From the NCBI GenBank assembly GCA_947090765.1, contig OX352322.1, positions 5,511,001 through 5,575,000 of the forward strand: DNA of 64,000 bases, written 5' to 3'. The number at the start of each line of letters is the position of its first letter. The stretch's first letter is position 1. Positions 10,624-19,422 of the stretch are shown here, one piece after another. The position numbers were made by a program, and so were the translations under genes. Source of the stretch: Pseudomonas sp. MM223. GTDB taxonomy: Bacteria; Pseudomonadota; Gammaproteobacteria; Pseudomonadales; Pseudomonadaceae. Under the pieces are notes generated by a model, which worked only from the letters and a program-made list of their open reading frames with translations, was not told where the DNA came from and did no database searches.

Positions 10624-11136
10624 ATGAAAACCCTCGTCGACCACCTGAGCCAATACGCCAGCTACCACCGCGACCCGCGCAACATTGCTACCCACTTCGT
10701 CGGCATCCCGTTGATCGTGCTGGCGGTCACCATCCTGCTGTCGCGTCCTGGTGGGGAGGTGGCTGGCATGTGGCTGTCCCCTGCCCTGCTGGCAGCGGCG
10801 GCTTCGGTGTGGTTCTACCTGCGCCTGGACCTGCGCTTCGGGCTGGTGATGGGGCTGTTGCTGGGCCTGTGCCTGTGGGTTGGCCAGGTGCTGGCAATAC
10901 AGTCGACAACGCTGTGGCTCAGCGCCGGGCTCGGGTCATTCGTGGTGGGCTGGATCATCCAGTTCGTCGGCCATTACTACGAAGGCCGCAAACCGGCATT
11001 TGTCGACGATATCAGCGGCCTGATCATCGGGCCGCTGTTCGTGGTGGCAGAAGCAGCGTTCATGCTGGGCCTGTGCCCGGCCCTGAAACAGGCCGTAGAA
11101 AACAACTCAGGCCCGGTAGCCATGCGTCAGATGTAA
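10624..11136 (+). CDS. DUF962 / Mpo1-like small integral membrane protein
   Basis: This 170-aa membrane protein belongs to the YGL010w/Mpo1-like family. Its yeast member is a dioxygenase of 2-hydroxy fatty acid oxidation; the bacterial role is not established. ATG 10624 follows a good GGGAGG at 10609-10614. The family N-terminus LSQYASYHRDPRNIATHFVG holds conserved His residues. Four hydrophobic segments follow, and FVGHYYEGRKPAF near residue 115 adds the second conserved His. The C-terminal sequence GLIIGPLFVVAEA is also typical. Confidence 0.85.
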   Translation: MKTLVDHLSQYASYHRDPRNIATHFVGIPLIVLAVTILLSRPGGEVAGMWLSPALLAAAASVWFYLRLDLRFGLVMGLLLGLCLWVGQVLAIQSTTLWLSAGLGSFVVGWIIQFVGHYYEGRKPAFVDDISGLIIGPLFVVAEAAFMLGLCPALKQAVENNSGPVAMRQM

Positions 11137-11145
11137 ACATTCCAT

Positions 11146-11240
11146 GGCCCAATCGCCGGCAAGCCAGCTCCCACAGGGAATGCACTGCCCTCAGGCCTGA
11201 TGCAATCCTGTGGGAGCCTCGGCTTGCCGGCGATTGGGCC
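11146..11240. repeat. Paired REP-type repeat (GCCGGCAAGCCAGCTCCCAC subtype)
   Basis: The arms at about 11146-11178 and 11207-11240 are inverted copies. The right arm has three extra bases (GAGCCTCGGCTTG). It lies between the convergent DUF962 gene and pcaC. Confidence 0.85.
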
Positions 11241-11250
11241 AGTGAAGGCA

Positions 11251-11646
11251 TTACTGCTGTCGAGACTCTACACCCGGCTCATCCCACACAGACTCAGCCA
11301 TGTGGAAGGTGGCATTGGCCGCCGGGATGCCGCAATAGATCGCGCTCTGCATCAGCACTTCCTTGATCTCTTCACGGGTCACGCCATTGTTGGCTGCGGC
11401 GCGCAGGTGCAGTTTCAGCTCGTCGTTACGGTTCATGCCGATCAGCATGGCGATGGTGATCAGGCTGCGCGTATGGCGCGGCAGGCCGGGGCGGGTCCAG
11501 ATGTCACCCCAGGCGTGGCGGGTGATCATCTCCTGGAACTCGCCGTTGAAGTCATTGAGTTTTTCCAGGCTGCGGTCCACATGGGCATCGCCCAGCACCG
11601 CACGGCGCACTTGCATACCGGCGTCGTAACGTTGTTTCTCATCCAT
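11251..11646 (-). CDS. pcaC: 4-carboxymuconolactone decarboxylase
   Basis: PcaC converts gamma-carboxymuconolactone to beta-ketoadipate enol-lactone in the protocatechuate branch. It is a cytoplasmic protein of 131 aa from ATG 11646, the usual PcaC length. The longer in-frame extension is antisense to the pcaD end and was discarded. Family features are GEFQEMITRHAWGDIWTRPG and the AhpD-like helical core HLRAAANNGVTREEIKE. It is last in the pcaTBDC run and 10 bp after the pcaD stop. Confidence 0.95.
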   Translation of the reverse strand: MDEKQRYDAGMQVRRAVLGDAHVDRSLEKLNDFNGEFQEMITRHAWGDIWTRPGLPRHTRSLITIAMLIGMNRNDELKLHLRAAANNGVTREEIKEVLMQSAIYCGIPAANATFHMAESVWDEPGVESRQQ

Positions 11647-11656
11647 GGGGTTGTCC

Positions 11657-12448
11657 TCAGTGAGCCAGCAGGAAGTCGAGCACGCGGCGGCTGAACGCTT
11701 CACCGATTTCGACGTTGGACAGGTGCGCTGCCGGGAAGTCGACGTACTCGGCACCCTTGATACCGGCCTGCATGAAGCGGCCATGTTCAGGGGTGGTAAC
11801 CACGTCTTCGGTGCCAGCAACGATCAGCGCGGGCACCTGGATGCGGCCCAGTTGCTCACGGTAATCGGCATCACGCACCGCGGCGCAGTTACCGGCATAA
11901 CCCTGCGGGCTGGTTTGCGCCAGCATCTGGCAAATGCGCTGGGCTTGCTCTGGCTGGGCCTGGGCAAAGCCCGGGGTGAACCAGCGGGCGATGGAGCCAT
12001 CGCGCAGGTCGACCATGGCCTGCTGGCCACCTTTGAGCACGGTGTCGATACGGGTGTTCCACACCTCGTCATTGGCGATCTTGGCGGCGGTGTTGCACAG
12101 GGTCAGGCTGTGCAGGCGCTCGCCTGCGTTGATGCCCAGCCACTGGCCGATCAGGCCACCCATCGACAGGCCGACGAAATGCGCTTTCTGGATGTCCAGG
12201 CCATCGAGCAGGGCCAGCACGTCACCGCCCAACTGTTCGATGTTGTAGGGGCCTTCGGTGACCAACGATGCGCCATGGCCACGGGTGTCATAGCGCAGCA
12301 CACGAAAGTGCTGGCTCCACAGCGGAATCTGGGTGTCCCACATGCCCAGATCGGTACCCAGCGAGTTGGACAGGACCAGCACCGGGGCGTTTTCCGGGCC
12401 ATCGATTTGGTAGTTCAAAACGCCATCGGCCAGTTGCAAGTGCGCCAC
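11657..12448 (-). CDS. pcaD: 3-oxoadipate enol-lactonase
   Basis: PcaD hydrolyses beta-ketoadipate enol-lactone to beta-ketoadipate. It is an alpha/beta hydrolase with nucleophile Ser95 in GLSMGG, an acid in the GTEDVVTTPEHG region and a catalytic His in the HLSNVE region near the C-terminus. The start is GTG 12448, which sits behind AAGGAG and gives 263 aa, matching known PcaD. The longer frame overlaps pcaB. Gaps to pcaB and pcaC are about 10 bp, so one transcript is expected. Confidence 0.95.
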   Translation of the reverse strand: MAHLQLADGVLNYQIDGPENAPVLVLSNSLGTDLGMWDTQIPLWSQHFRVLRYDTRGHGASLVTEGPYNIEQLGGDVLALLDGLDIQKAHFVGLSMGGLIGQWLGINAGERLHSLTLCNTAAKIANDEVWNTRIDTVLKGGQQAMVDLRDGSIARWFTPGFAQAQPEQAQRICQMLAQTSPQGYAGNCAAVRDADYREQLGRIQVPALIVAGTEDVVTTPEHGRFMQAGIKGAEYVDFPAAHLSNVEIGEAFSRRVLDFLLAH

Positions 12449-12459
12449 AGCGGTCTCCT

Positions 12460-13812
12460 TCAGGCAGTGAAACGTTGATGTTCGGATACGGCACGCGCCA
12501 CCCATACTCGGGCCTGGCCCAGGTAATGGGCGGGGTCGAGCAGGCGATCAAGTTCTTCGGCAGACAGCTCGGCACTGACCTGCGGTTCGTCACCCAGCAC
12601 CGCACGCAGGTGGCGCTGTTCGGCCACGGCACGCTGGCAGCATTGTTCCAGCAGGTGGTGGGCACGGTCGCGGCCCAGTCGCTGGGCGAGGACAATACTC
12701 ACCGCTTCTGCCAGCACCAGCCCTTGGGTCAGGTCGAGGTTACGGCGCATGCGCGCTGCGTCCACTTCCATGCCCTCGGCAATCACCTGGGCCTGGCGCA
12801 ACGCGCCGGAGACCAGGCAGCAGATATCCGGGAGGGTTTCCCATTCGGCATGCCACAGGCCCAGGCTGCGCTCGTGTTCCTGAGGCATGGCGGCGAACAG
12901 CGTCGACACCAGCCCCGGCACACGGGTCGCGGCACCGATCAGCACCGCGGCGCCCACCGGGTTGCGCTTGTGCGGCATGGTCGAGGAACCGCCCTTGCCC
13001 GGCGCGGAAGGCTCGAACACCTCCCCAGCCTCGGTTTGCATCAGCAGGCTGACATCGCGGCCGAACTTGCCCAGGCTGCCGGCCACCAGGCCCAGCACCG
13101 AAGCAAACTCCACCAGGCGATCACGCTGGGTGTGCCAGGGTTGCTCGGGTAGGGTCAGTTGCAGCTGCTCGGCCAGGGCCTCGGCCACCGGCATCGCCTT
13201 GCTGCCCAAAGCGGCCAGGCTGCCCGAGGCGCCGCCGAACTGCAGCACCAGCAAGCGTGGGCGCAGTTCCTGCAGGCGCTGGCGGTGGCGGGTCAAAGCC
13301 CCCAGTACGCCGGCCAGTTTCATACCCAAGGTCACCGGGGTAGCGTGTTGCAGCCAGGTTCGGCCCACCAACGGCGTGTCGGCATGCTTCAAGGCCTGCT
13401 GCGACAGGGTGTCGGCCAGCTTGCCCAAGTCGGCTTCGATCAGGTCGAGGGCATCGCGCAACTGCAACACCAGGCCAGTGTCCATCGCGTCCTGGCTGGT
13501 GGCACCCAGGTGCACATAGCGCTCGGCTTCAGGCACCCCCGTGGCAATCACCTTGCCCAACGCCTTCACCAGCGGGATTGCCGAGTTGCCAGCGGTGGCG
13601 ATGGCATTGGCCAGCGCGCCAACGTCATAGCGCTCGGCCTGGCATGCCGCCTCGATGGCCGCCACGGCGCTGTGCGGGACCAGCCCGGCAGCGGCTTCGG
13701 CATGGGCCAGCGCGGCTTCGAAATCGAGCATGCCCTGCAAGCGGCCACGGTCGGAAAAAATCTCGCGCATGGCCGGCGCGGTGAAGTAGGCGTCGAACAG
13801 TAGGTTGGTCAT
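12460..13812 (-). CDS. pcaB: 3-carboxy-cis,cis-muconate cycloisomerase
   Basis: PcaB lactonises 3-carboxy-cis,cis-muconate to gamma-carboxymuconolactone. It belongs to the fumarase/aspartase superfamily. The 450 aa match known PcaB. The superfamily signature GSSTMPHKRNP is at residues 275-285, and GATSQDAMDTG, the second conserved region, at about 103-113. It lies 9 bp downstream of pcaT in the same operon. Confidence 0.96.
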   Translation of the reverse strand: MTNLLFDAYFTAPAMREIFSDRGRLQGMLDFEAALAHAEAAAGLVPHSAVAAIEAACQAERYDVGALANAIATAGNSAIPLVKALGKVIATGVPEAERYVHLGATSQDAMDTGLVLQLRDALDLIEADLGKLADTLSQQALKHADTPLVGRTWLQHATPVTLGMKLAGVLGALTRHRQRLQELRPRLLVLQFGGASGSLAALGSKAMPVAEALAEQLQLTLPEQPWHTQRDRLVEFASVLGLVAGSLGKFGRDVSLLMQTEAGEVFEPSAPGKGGSSTMPHKRNPVGAAVLIGAATRVPGLVSTLFAAMPQEHERSLGLWHAEWETLPDICCLVSGALRQAQVIAEGMEVDAARMRRNLDLTQGLVLAEAVSIVLAQRLGRDRAHHLLEQCCQRAVAEQRHLRAVLGDEPQVSAELSAEELDRLLDPAHYLGQARVWVARAVSEHQRFTA

Positions 13813-13821
13813 GCCACGTCC

Positions 13822-15111
13822 TTAGTCATCATGGTGCAGGTACGCAGCCTGCTTCGGCAGGCGCAGGCTGAACAGGAAGGCAATCGCCATCATCGCCGTC
13901 ACGTACCAGTAGAAAGTGTTTTCCATGCCCAGGGTCTTCAGGCCCAGGGCCACGTACTCGGCGGAGCCGCCGAATGCCGCATTGGCCACTGCATAGGCCA
14001 GGCCCACACCCAGCGCACGCACCTGTGGCGGGAACATCTCGGCCTTCACCAGGCCGCTGATCGAGGTGTAGAAACTGACGATACACAACGCCAGGCTGAT
14101 CAGCACGAAGGCCATGAACGGGCTGGTCACGGTTTTAAGCGCCATCAACAGCGGTACGGTACACAGGGTACCGAGCGCGCCAAACAGCAGCATCGAATTG
14201 CGCCGGCCGATACGGTCGGACAACATGCCGAAGAACGGCTGCAGCACCATGAACAGGAACAGCGCGCCTGTCATGACGTAGCTGGCGTTTTTCGCCGTCA
14301 TGCCGGCGGTGTTGACCAGGTACTTCTGCATGTAGGTGGTGAAGGTATAGAAAATCAGTGAGCCGCCAGCGGTGTAGCCAAGCACGGTGATGAAGGCCGC
14401 CGCATGGTTGCGGAACAGGCCACCGATCGAACCAGCATCCTTGTCGTTGCGGGTTTCGGCGCTGCTGGTCTCGTGCAGCGAGCGGCGCAACATCAGCGAG
14501 ATCAGGGCGGCAATAGCCCCTACCACGAACGGAATACGCCAGCCCCAGGCCCGCAGCTCATCTTCAGTCAGCAGCTGTTGCAGGATCACCACTACCAGCA
14601 CCGCCAGCAACTGGCCGCCGATCAGGGTGACGTACTGGAACGACGCAAAGAAGCCGCGCTGCCCACGCAGGGCTACTTCACTCATGTAGGTGGCGGTGGT
14701 GCCGTATTCGCCACCCACCGACAGGCCCTGGATCAGGCGGGCCAGCAACAGCAGTGCCGGGGCCCAGGTACCGATGCTTGCATAGGTGGGCAGGCAGGCG
14801 ATCATCAGGGAGCCGAAACACATCATCAGCACCGAGATCATCAGGGAATTCTTGCGACCATGGCGGTCAGCGAGGCGGCCGAAGATCCAGCCACCGATGG
14901 GGCGCATCAAAAAGCCTGCGGCAAACACACCGGCCGTGTTCAACAGTTGCACGGTGGGGTCGTCGGAGGGGAAGAAAGCCGGGGCGAAGTAGATTGCGCA
15001 GAAGGCGTAGACGTAGAAGTCGAACCATTCCACCAGGTTGCCTGATGAGGCACCGACGATAGCGAAGATGCGCTTGCTGCGTTCTTCGCCGGTGTAATAG
15101 GTTGAGGTCAT
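13822..15111 (-). CDS. pcaT: PcaT, MFS dicarboxylate (beta-ketoadipate) transporter
   Basis: PcaT is an inner-membrane proton symporter of the metabolite:H+ symporter (ShiA/KgtP-like) family; P. putida PcaT imports beta-ketoadipate. It has 429 aa with 12 predicted helices. The family signature at the N-terminus is [16 protein letters not shown], and motif A is [13 protein letters not shown]. It is first in pcaTBDC, separated from pcaF by 189 bp that contain a REP pair. Confidence 0.93.
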   Translation of the reverse strand: MTSTYYTGEERSKRIFAIVGASSGNLVEWFDFYVYAFCAIYFAPAFFPSDDPTVQLLNTAGVFAAGFLMRPIGGWIFGRLADRHGRKNSLMISVLMMCFGSLMIACLPTYASIGTWAPALLLLARLIQGLSVGGEYGTTATYMSEVALRGQRGFFASFQYVTLIGGQLLAVLVVVILQQLLTEDELRAWGWRIPFVVGAIAALISLMLRRSLHETSSAETRNDKDAGSIGGLFRNHAAAFITVLGYTAGGSLIFYTFTTYMQKYLVNTAGMTAKNASYVMTGALFLFMVLQPFFGMLSDRIGRRNSMLLFGALGTLCTVPLLMALKTVTSPFMAFVLISLALCIVSFYTSISGLVKAEMFPPQVRALGVGLAYAVANAAFGGSAEYVALGLKTLGMENTFYWYVTAMMAIAFLFSLRLPKQAAYLHHDD

Positions 15112-15208
15112 GACGGTTTTACTCCTGGAGGGTCCTAGGTAAGTCTAGACATACCTGGTAACACACTCGTTCCGCTATCTGGCTGGCAATTGGCCTTGTG
15201 TCTAACAA

Positions 15209-15292
15209 GGCCGGCCTCTTCGCGGTTGAACCCGCTCCCACAGCAGGAGGCGTGGTTCCTCCTGTGAGAGCGGGTTCAACCGTGAAGAGGCC
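15209..15292. repeat. Paired REP-type repeat (CGCGGTTGAACCCGCTCCCAC subtype)
   Basis: The inverted arms at about 15209-15245 and 15260-15292 lie in the pcaF-pcaT gap. This is the subtype closest to the classic P. putida REP. If pcaF and pcaT are co-transcribed it would form a hairpin in the message and could lower downstream expression. Confidence 0.85.
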
Positions 15293-15300
15293 AGTACAGG

Positions 15301-16503
15301 TCAAACCCGCTCGATGGCCAACGCCAGGCCCTGACCGACCCCTACACACATGGTCGCCAGGCCTTTACGCCCACCACTCTTCTCCAACTGATGCAGCGCA
15401 GTCAGCACCAAACGCGCACCGCTCATGCCCAGCGGGTGGCCCAGGGCGATTGCGCCGCCATTAGGGTTCACCTGCGGCGCATCGTCGGCCACACCCAGCT
15501 CACGCAGCACCGCCAGGCCTTGGCTGGCAAAGGCTTCGTTAAGCTCGATCACATCGAAGTCATTCACCGCCACACCCAGGCGCTCGGTCAGCTTGCGCAC
15601 CGCCGGCACCGGGCCAATGCCCATCACCCGTGGTGCAACACCGCCGCTGGCCATACCCAGTACCCGGGCACGCGGGGTCAGGCCGTGTTTTTTCACTGCC
15701 TCGGCCGACGCCAGGATCAGCGCCGCAGCACCGTCGTTCACGCCCGAGGCGTTGCCGGCAGTCACAGTCTTGTCCGGGCCGTTGACCGGCTTGAGCTTGG
15801 TCAGCGCCTCCAGCGTTGTTTCCGGACGCAGGTGCTCGTCGCGCTCGACGATGGTTTCGCCCTTCTTGTGCGCGATGCGCACCGGCACGATCTCTTCGGC
15901 AAAGAAGCCGGCAGCCTGGGCGGCGGCAGCTTTCTGCTGGCTGCGCAGGGCGAAAGCGTCCTGGTCAGCACGCGAAACCTGGTAGTCGTCGGCCACGTTG
16001 TCGGCGGTTTCCGGCATGGAGTCCACGCCGTACTGGCTCTTCATCAGCGGGTTGATGAAACGCCAGCCGATGGTGGTGTCTTCGAGCTTCATGTTGCGCG
16101 AATAGCCACTTTCAGCCTTGCCCATGACGAACGGTGCGCGCGACATCGACTCGACGCCGCCAGCAATCGCCAGCTCCATCTCGCCGCTGGCGATGGCGCG
16201 GAAGGCAGTGCCAATGGCATCCATGCCCGATGCACACAGGCGGTTCAGGGTGACGCCCGGGATGCTCTCCGGCAGGCCGGCCAGCAGCAGCGCCATGCGC
16301 GCCACGTTACGGTTGTCTTCACCGGCCTGGTTGGCGCAGCCAAAGAACACTTCATCAACCTGGTCCCACTGCACAGCCGGGTTGCGCTCGATCAGCGCTT
16401 TCAGCGGCACGGCAGCCAGGTCGTCGGCACGCACACCCGCCAGGGCGCCGCCGAAGCGGCCGATTGGGGTGCGGATGGCATCACAGATAAATACGTCGCG
16501 CAT
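15301..16503 (-). CDS. pcaF: 3-oxoadipyl-CoA thiolase
   Basis: PcaF is the last enzyme of the beta-ketoadipate pathway. It cleaves beta-ketoadipyl-CoA with CoA to succinyl-CoA and acetyl-CoA. It has 400 aa from ATG 16503. The active Cys90 lies in [13 protein letters not shown], the catalytic His in [14 protein letters not shown], and the second catalytic Cys in TMCVGVGQG. Two PcaR-like sites lie 105-140 bp upstream. The pcaIJ transferase genes that precede it in the pathway are not in the window. Confidence 0.96.
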   Translation of the reverse strand: MRDVFICDAIRTPIGRFGGALAGVRADDLAAVPLKALIERNPAVQWDQVDEVFFGCANQAGEDNRNVARMALLLAGLPESIPGVTLNRLCASGMDAIGTAFRAIASGEMELAIAGGVESMSRAPFVMGKAESGYSRNMKLEDTTIGWRFINPLMKSQYGVDSMPETADNVADDYQVSRADQDAFALRSQQKAAAAQAAGFFAEEIVPVRIAHKKGETIVERDEHLRPETTLEALTKLKPVNGPDKTVTAGNASGVNDGAAALILASAEAVKKHGLTPRARVLGMASGGVAPRVMGIGPVPAVRKLTERLGVAVNDFDVIELNEAFASQGLAVLRELGVADDAPQVNPNGGAIALGHPLGMSGARLVLTALHQLEKSGGRKGLATMCVGVGQGLALAIERV

Positions 16504-16607
16504 TGGGCTTCTCCTGCCACTGGCCATGGGCCGCGGCGGTACGTGTGGAGGCTACTGGTCAGGGTGCTTCGATGAGCTCAGATTAAGGAGAGTGGCGGTA
16601 GGCTTAC

Positions 16608-16642
16608 AATCCGATAATCGACTATCCGTGCGGTTATCGAAC
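16608..16642 (-). promoter_or_regulatory. pcaF promoter with two PcaR-like sites
   Basis: On the minus strand GTTCGATAACCGCAC (16642-16628) differs by one base from the PcaR consensus GTTCGATAATCGCAC. A second related box, GTCGATTATCGG (16622-16611), follows. TTCGAT (16641-16636) and GATTAT (16619-16614) are spaced 16 bp apart as a -35/-10 pair, so each box overlaps one promoter element. This agrees with published work showing PcaR bound over both elements. Confidence 0.8.
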
Positions 16643-16682
16643 CAATTATTGCATCCCTAACTATCTCCCCTTCGTTGCCAGT

Positions 16683-16778
16683 ACCGGCCTCATCGCCGGC
16701 AAGCCAGCTCCCACAGGTACGGCACCGGCCTCTGGCCTTGTGTCATCCTGTGGGAGCTGGCTTGCCGGCGATGAGGCC
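16683..16778. repeat. Paired REP-type repeat (GCCGGCAAGCCAGCTCCCAC subtype)
   Basis: The inverted arms at about 16683-16717 and 16746-16778 lie directly downstream of the pcaK stop and upstream of the pcaF promoter. Confidence 0.85.
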
Positions 16779-16784
16779 ATTGGG

Positions 16785-18131
16785 TCAGGTCGCGTCGGCG
16801 TGGCTCACCAACCCTTTCACGATCACACCCACGGTCGCCAGCGCCGCAGGCACCAGCAATGCCGTCAGCACCTGCTCGAAGTTCCACCCCAGCCCCAGCA
16901 GCGTCGCGCCGCTCCAGGCCCCGAGAATCGCACCGAAGCGGCCAATCCCCAGCATCCAAGATACACCCGTGGCACGGCCCTGGGTGGGGTAGAAGCGCGC
17001 CGCCAGCGACGGCATCGCCGACTGCGCACCGTTCACGCACATGCCGGCAATCAGCACCAGGGTAGCCAACAGGGTGATGTTGCCCAGGCTCTGCCCCACG
17101 GCGTAGGCGAACACCCCGGCCAGCAGGTAGAAAATGCCGATCACCTTGTGCGGATTGAAGCGGTCCATGGCCCAGCCCACACCCACTGCACTCAGCACGC
17201 CACCGAACTGGAACAATGCACCAATGAACGCGGCCTGCTCCATGCTCGCGCCGCTGTCACGCATCAGGGTTGGCAGCCAGCTGGTCAGCAGGTAGACGAT
17301 CACCAGGCCCATGAAGTAGGTCAGCCACAGCAGCACGGTGCCCAGGCCATACGTGCCGGAGAAGATCACCGCAAACACGCTGCGCGCAGCTACAGCCTTT
17401 TGCTCTGGCACGCTGAAGCTGCCTGCCTCGGCCACCACCTGCGGCGCAATGGGCGACAGGGTCTTGCGTATCTTGTCGGTACCACGGTTGCGCACCACCA
17501 GGAACCGCGCCGACTCCGGCAGCCAAACCATCAACACCAGCGCCAGCAGCAGTGGCAGCACGCCGCCGATGACCAGCAAGCTGTGCCAGCCATAGGCCGG
17601 AATCATCTTGGCAGAAATAAAGCCACCGCCGGCCATACCCAGGTTGAAGCCGCAGAACATGCTGGTCACCAACAGCGACTTGAGGCGCTCTGGGGTGTAT
17701 TCGGACAGCAGCGTGGTGGCATTGGGCATGCCGGCACCCAGGCCCAGGCCGGTCAAAAAGCGCAGCACCAGCAACTGGTCAACGTTGGTGGCATAGGCCG
17801 AAGCCAGGCTGAAACCGCCAAACACCAGTACCGCGCCTACCAGCACGCCTTTGCGGCCGAAGCGGTCAGCCAGCGGCCCGGAGCCCAGGGCACCGAACAC
17901 CATGCCGATCAGCGCGGCGCTCATCACCGGGCCGAGGCTGGCCCGGTCGATGCCCCATTCCTGCGACAGCGCCGGGGCGATGAAGCCCATGGCGGCAGTG
18001 TCCAGGCCATCAAGGAAGACGATCAGGAAGCACAGCAACACAACCCGCCACTGGTAGCGGGACAGCGGCTGCTGATTGATGAACGACTGGACGTCGAGGC
18101 TTTTGCCGACGCTGTTTTGCGCTTGGTTCAT
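16785..18131 (-). CDS. pcaK: PcaK, 4-hydroxybenzoate/protocatechuate MFS transporter and chemoreceptor
   Basis: PcaK is an aromatic acid:H+ symporter family protein that imports 4-hydroxybenzoate and protocatechuate and is needed for chemotaxis to them. It has 448 aa from ATG 18131; the longer ORF start is not used. Family motifs are FLDGLDTAAMGFIAPALS, with the conserved charged residues in helix 1, and motif A GPLADRFGRKGVLV. It lies between pcaR and pcaF, each with its own PcaR-like site. The leader is unusually long if transcription begins at the site near 18390. Confidence 0.96.
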   Translation of the reverse strand: MNQAQNSVGKSLDVQSFINQQPLSRYQWRVVLLCFLIVFLDGLDTAAMGFIAPALSQEWGIDRASLGPVMSAALIGMVFGALGSGPLADRFGRKGVLVGAVLVFGGFSLASAYATNVDQLLVLRFLTGLGLGAGMPNATTLLSEYTPERLKSLLVTSMFCGFNLGMAGGGFISAKMIPAYGWHSLLVIGGVLPLLLALVLMVWLPESARFLVVRNRGTDKIRKTLSPIAPQVVAEAGSFSVPEQKAVAARSVFAVIFSGTYGLGTVLLWLTYFMGLVIVYLLTSWLPTLMRDSGASMEQAAFIGALFQFGGVLSAVGVGWAMDRFNPHKVIGIFYLLAGVFAYAVGQSLGNITLLATLVLIAGMCVNGAQSAMPSLAARFYPTQGRATGVSWMLGIGRFGAILGAWSGATLLGLGWNFEQVLTALLVPAALATVGVIVKGLVSHADAT

Positions 18132-18218
18132 TGTTGTTATCCAGAATGTAGGGCACAGCCAGACCACTGCACGCGGGCAACCGGTACAGAGGACGATGAT
18201 GGGGGAATATGGCCTGCG

Positions 18219-18281
18219 TCAGCCTGGATACAACGGTACTGCGTGCGGGTGCGGCCGCAGCAGTAAGTGGACAGTATTCAT
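18219..18281 (-). CDS. Possible 20-aa leader ORF upstream of pcaK
   Basis: ATG 18281 opens a 20-codon frame rich in His and Pro (MNTVHLLLRPHPHAVPLYPG). It is preceded by AAGAGG at a 7-nt spacing and ends 87 bp before pcaK. It lies inside the long presumed pcaK leader, downstream of an 8-bp perfect hairpin at 18310-18328. No family is recognised. It may be chance. Confidence 0.25.
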   Translation of the reverse strand: MNTVHLLLRPHPHAVPLYPG

Positions 18282-18309
18282 GGTAAGTGCCTCTTGTGTT
18301 TTTCTTGTT

Positions 18310-18328
18310 CGGTCGGCAGGGCCGACCG
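18310..18328 (-). other. Hairpin in the pcaK leader
   Basis: CGGTCGGC (18310-18317) and GCCGACCG (18321-18328) form a perfect 8-bp stem with a 3-nt loop. No T-run follows on either strand, so it is not a plain terminator. The wider 18132-18452 gap holds this, the small ORF at 18219 and the PcaR-like site at 18385. Confidence 0.5.
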
Positions 18329-18384
18329 TTGCGAGAGACATTAATCAGCGGGCGGCGGTGACGCAATTCACCCGAAGCGACACT

Positions 18385-18399
18385 GTGCGTTTATCGCAC
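18385..18399 (-). promoter_or_regulatory. PcaR-like site upstream of pcaK
   Basis: GTGCGTTTATCGCAC differs at two positions from the complement of the PcaR consensus (GTGCGATTATCGAAC) and is more symmetrical than it. It lies between the pcaR stop (18453) and pcaK, 254 bp before the pcaK start. It suggests a PcaR-controlled promoter with a leader of more than 200 nt. Confidence 0.65.
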
Positions 18400-18452
18400 A
18401 AGAAACGGTTTTGCCTGTTCTAATTTGGGGCCACTTTGCGGCCCCTGCAATC

Positions 18453-19328
18453 TCAACCAAACAACTGGTGGCAAAGGTCGCGGCTGGCCGCCAGCAAGAT
18501 CGGCAGGAAACGCTGCTCCAGTTCGCTACGTGTCACCCGCCCCACATGGGTGCTCACGTTCAACGCCGCCAATACCTGCCCCGAAGCGTCATAGATCGGC
18601 ACGGCAATCGAACGCAGCCCCTGCTCCAGCTCCTGGTCCACCACGCACCAGCCCTGGGCGCGCACCTGCTGGATACAAGCGAACAGTGACTCTGGGTCAT
18701 GCAGGGTACGGCTGGTACGCGCCTTCAGGTCGGCACGTTCCAGGTATTCACGCAGGCTGGTGTCATCCATTGCCGCCAGCAAGATGCGCCCCATCGATGT
18801 GCAATAGGCCGGCAAGCGCCCACCCACCGACAGGTCCACCGATATCAGCCGCTCCACCGTGGCCGAACGGGCTATATAAAGAATGTCGTCGCCTTCGAGG
18901 GTGGCCATGTTGGCGGCTTCGTGCAATTGGTCACTGATACGGTCCAGATAAGGCTGGGCAGAAATCGCCAGTGGCGTCGACGACAAGTAGGCGTGCCCCA
19001 GCGTCAGCACTTTGGGCAGCAGCGAATAGGTACGCCCGTCGGAGGTGGCGTAACCCAGCTTGATCAGCGTATGCAGGCAACGGCGCACCGCTGCGCGGGG
19101 GATTTCGGTGCGGTGGCTGATCTGGGCGATGGTCAGGTGGCGCTTGCGTTCCTGGAAGGCCTGGATCACGGCCAGGCCACGTGCCAGGGAGGTCATGAAG
19201 TCGGGATCGCCGGTAAACGCCTGGATGCGCTTGGCCGGGGAAGCGACGATCGGCGGCGCCATGGCGGCCGGAGCGGGTCGCACCGGCTCAGGATTGACCG
19301 GATCGTTGACCAGGGTTTCGTCACTCAT
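18453..19328 (-). CDS. pcaR: PcaR, IclR-family regulator of the pca regulon
   Basis: PcaR activates pca genes in response to beta-ketoadipate and represses its own gene. The start is ATG 19328 behind GAGGTG; the TTG four codons upstream was not chosen. It has 291 aa. The winged helix-turn-helix covers about residues 45-110 (LTIAQISHRTEIPRAAVRR). The IclR effector domain includes YCTSMGRILLAA and VVDQELEQGLRSIAVP. Its upstream region has a perfect inverted repeat of PcaR half-sites. Confidence 0.96.
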   Translation of the reverse strand: MSDETLVNDPVNPEPVRPAPAAMAPPIVASPAKRIQAFTGDPDFMTSLARGLAVIQAFQERKRHLTIAQISHRTEIPRAAVRRCLHTLIKLGYATSDGRTYSLLPKVLTLGHAYLSSTPLAISAQPYLDRISDQLHEAANMATLEGDDILYIARSATVERLISVDLSVGGRLPAYCTSMGRILLAAMDDTSLREYLERADLKARTSRTLHDPESLFACIQQVRAQGWCVVDQELEQGLRSIAVPIYDASGQVLAALNVSTHVGRVTRSELEQRFLPILLAASRDLCHQLFG

Positions 19329-19355
19329 CGCACACCTCAAAAAAAACGCCCGTTC

Positions 19356-19390
19356 GTGCGATTATCGAACAAACGGCCGATAATCGCAAT
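19356..19390. promoter_or_regulatory. PcaR autoregulatory operator (inverted repeat)
   Basis: GTGCGATTATCGAAC (19356-19370) is the exact complement of the PcaR consensus. Its core GCGATTATCG (19358-19367) is repeated perfectly in inverse as CGATAATCGC (19378-19387), 10 bp apart. It lies 28 bp before the pcaR start. It also abuts a possible plus-strand promoter (TTGACC at 19390-19395), so binding may affect both directions. Confidence 0.85.
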
Positions 19391-19422
19391 TGACCGCTGA
19401 CACTTTTGCTTATACCTTTCTC

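Noticed and set aside
16740..18266. Plus-strand ORF of 508 codons opposite pcaK
   Set aside because: Antisense shadow with low-complexity His/Gln/Arg content; pcaK is well supported on the other strand.
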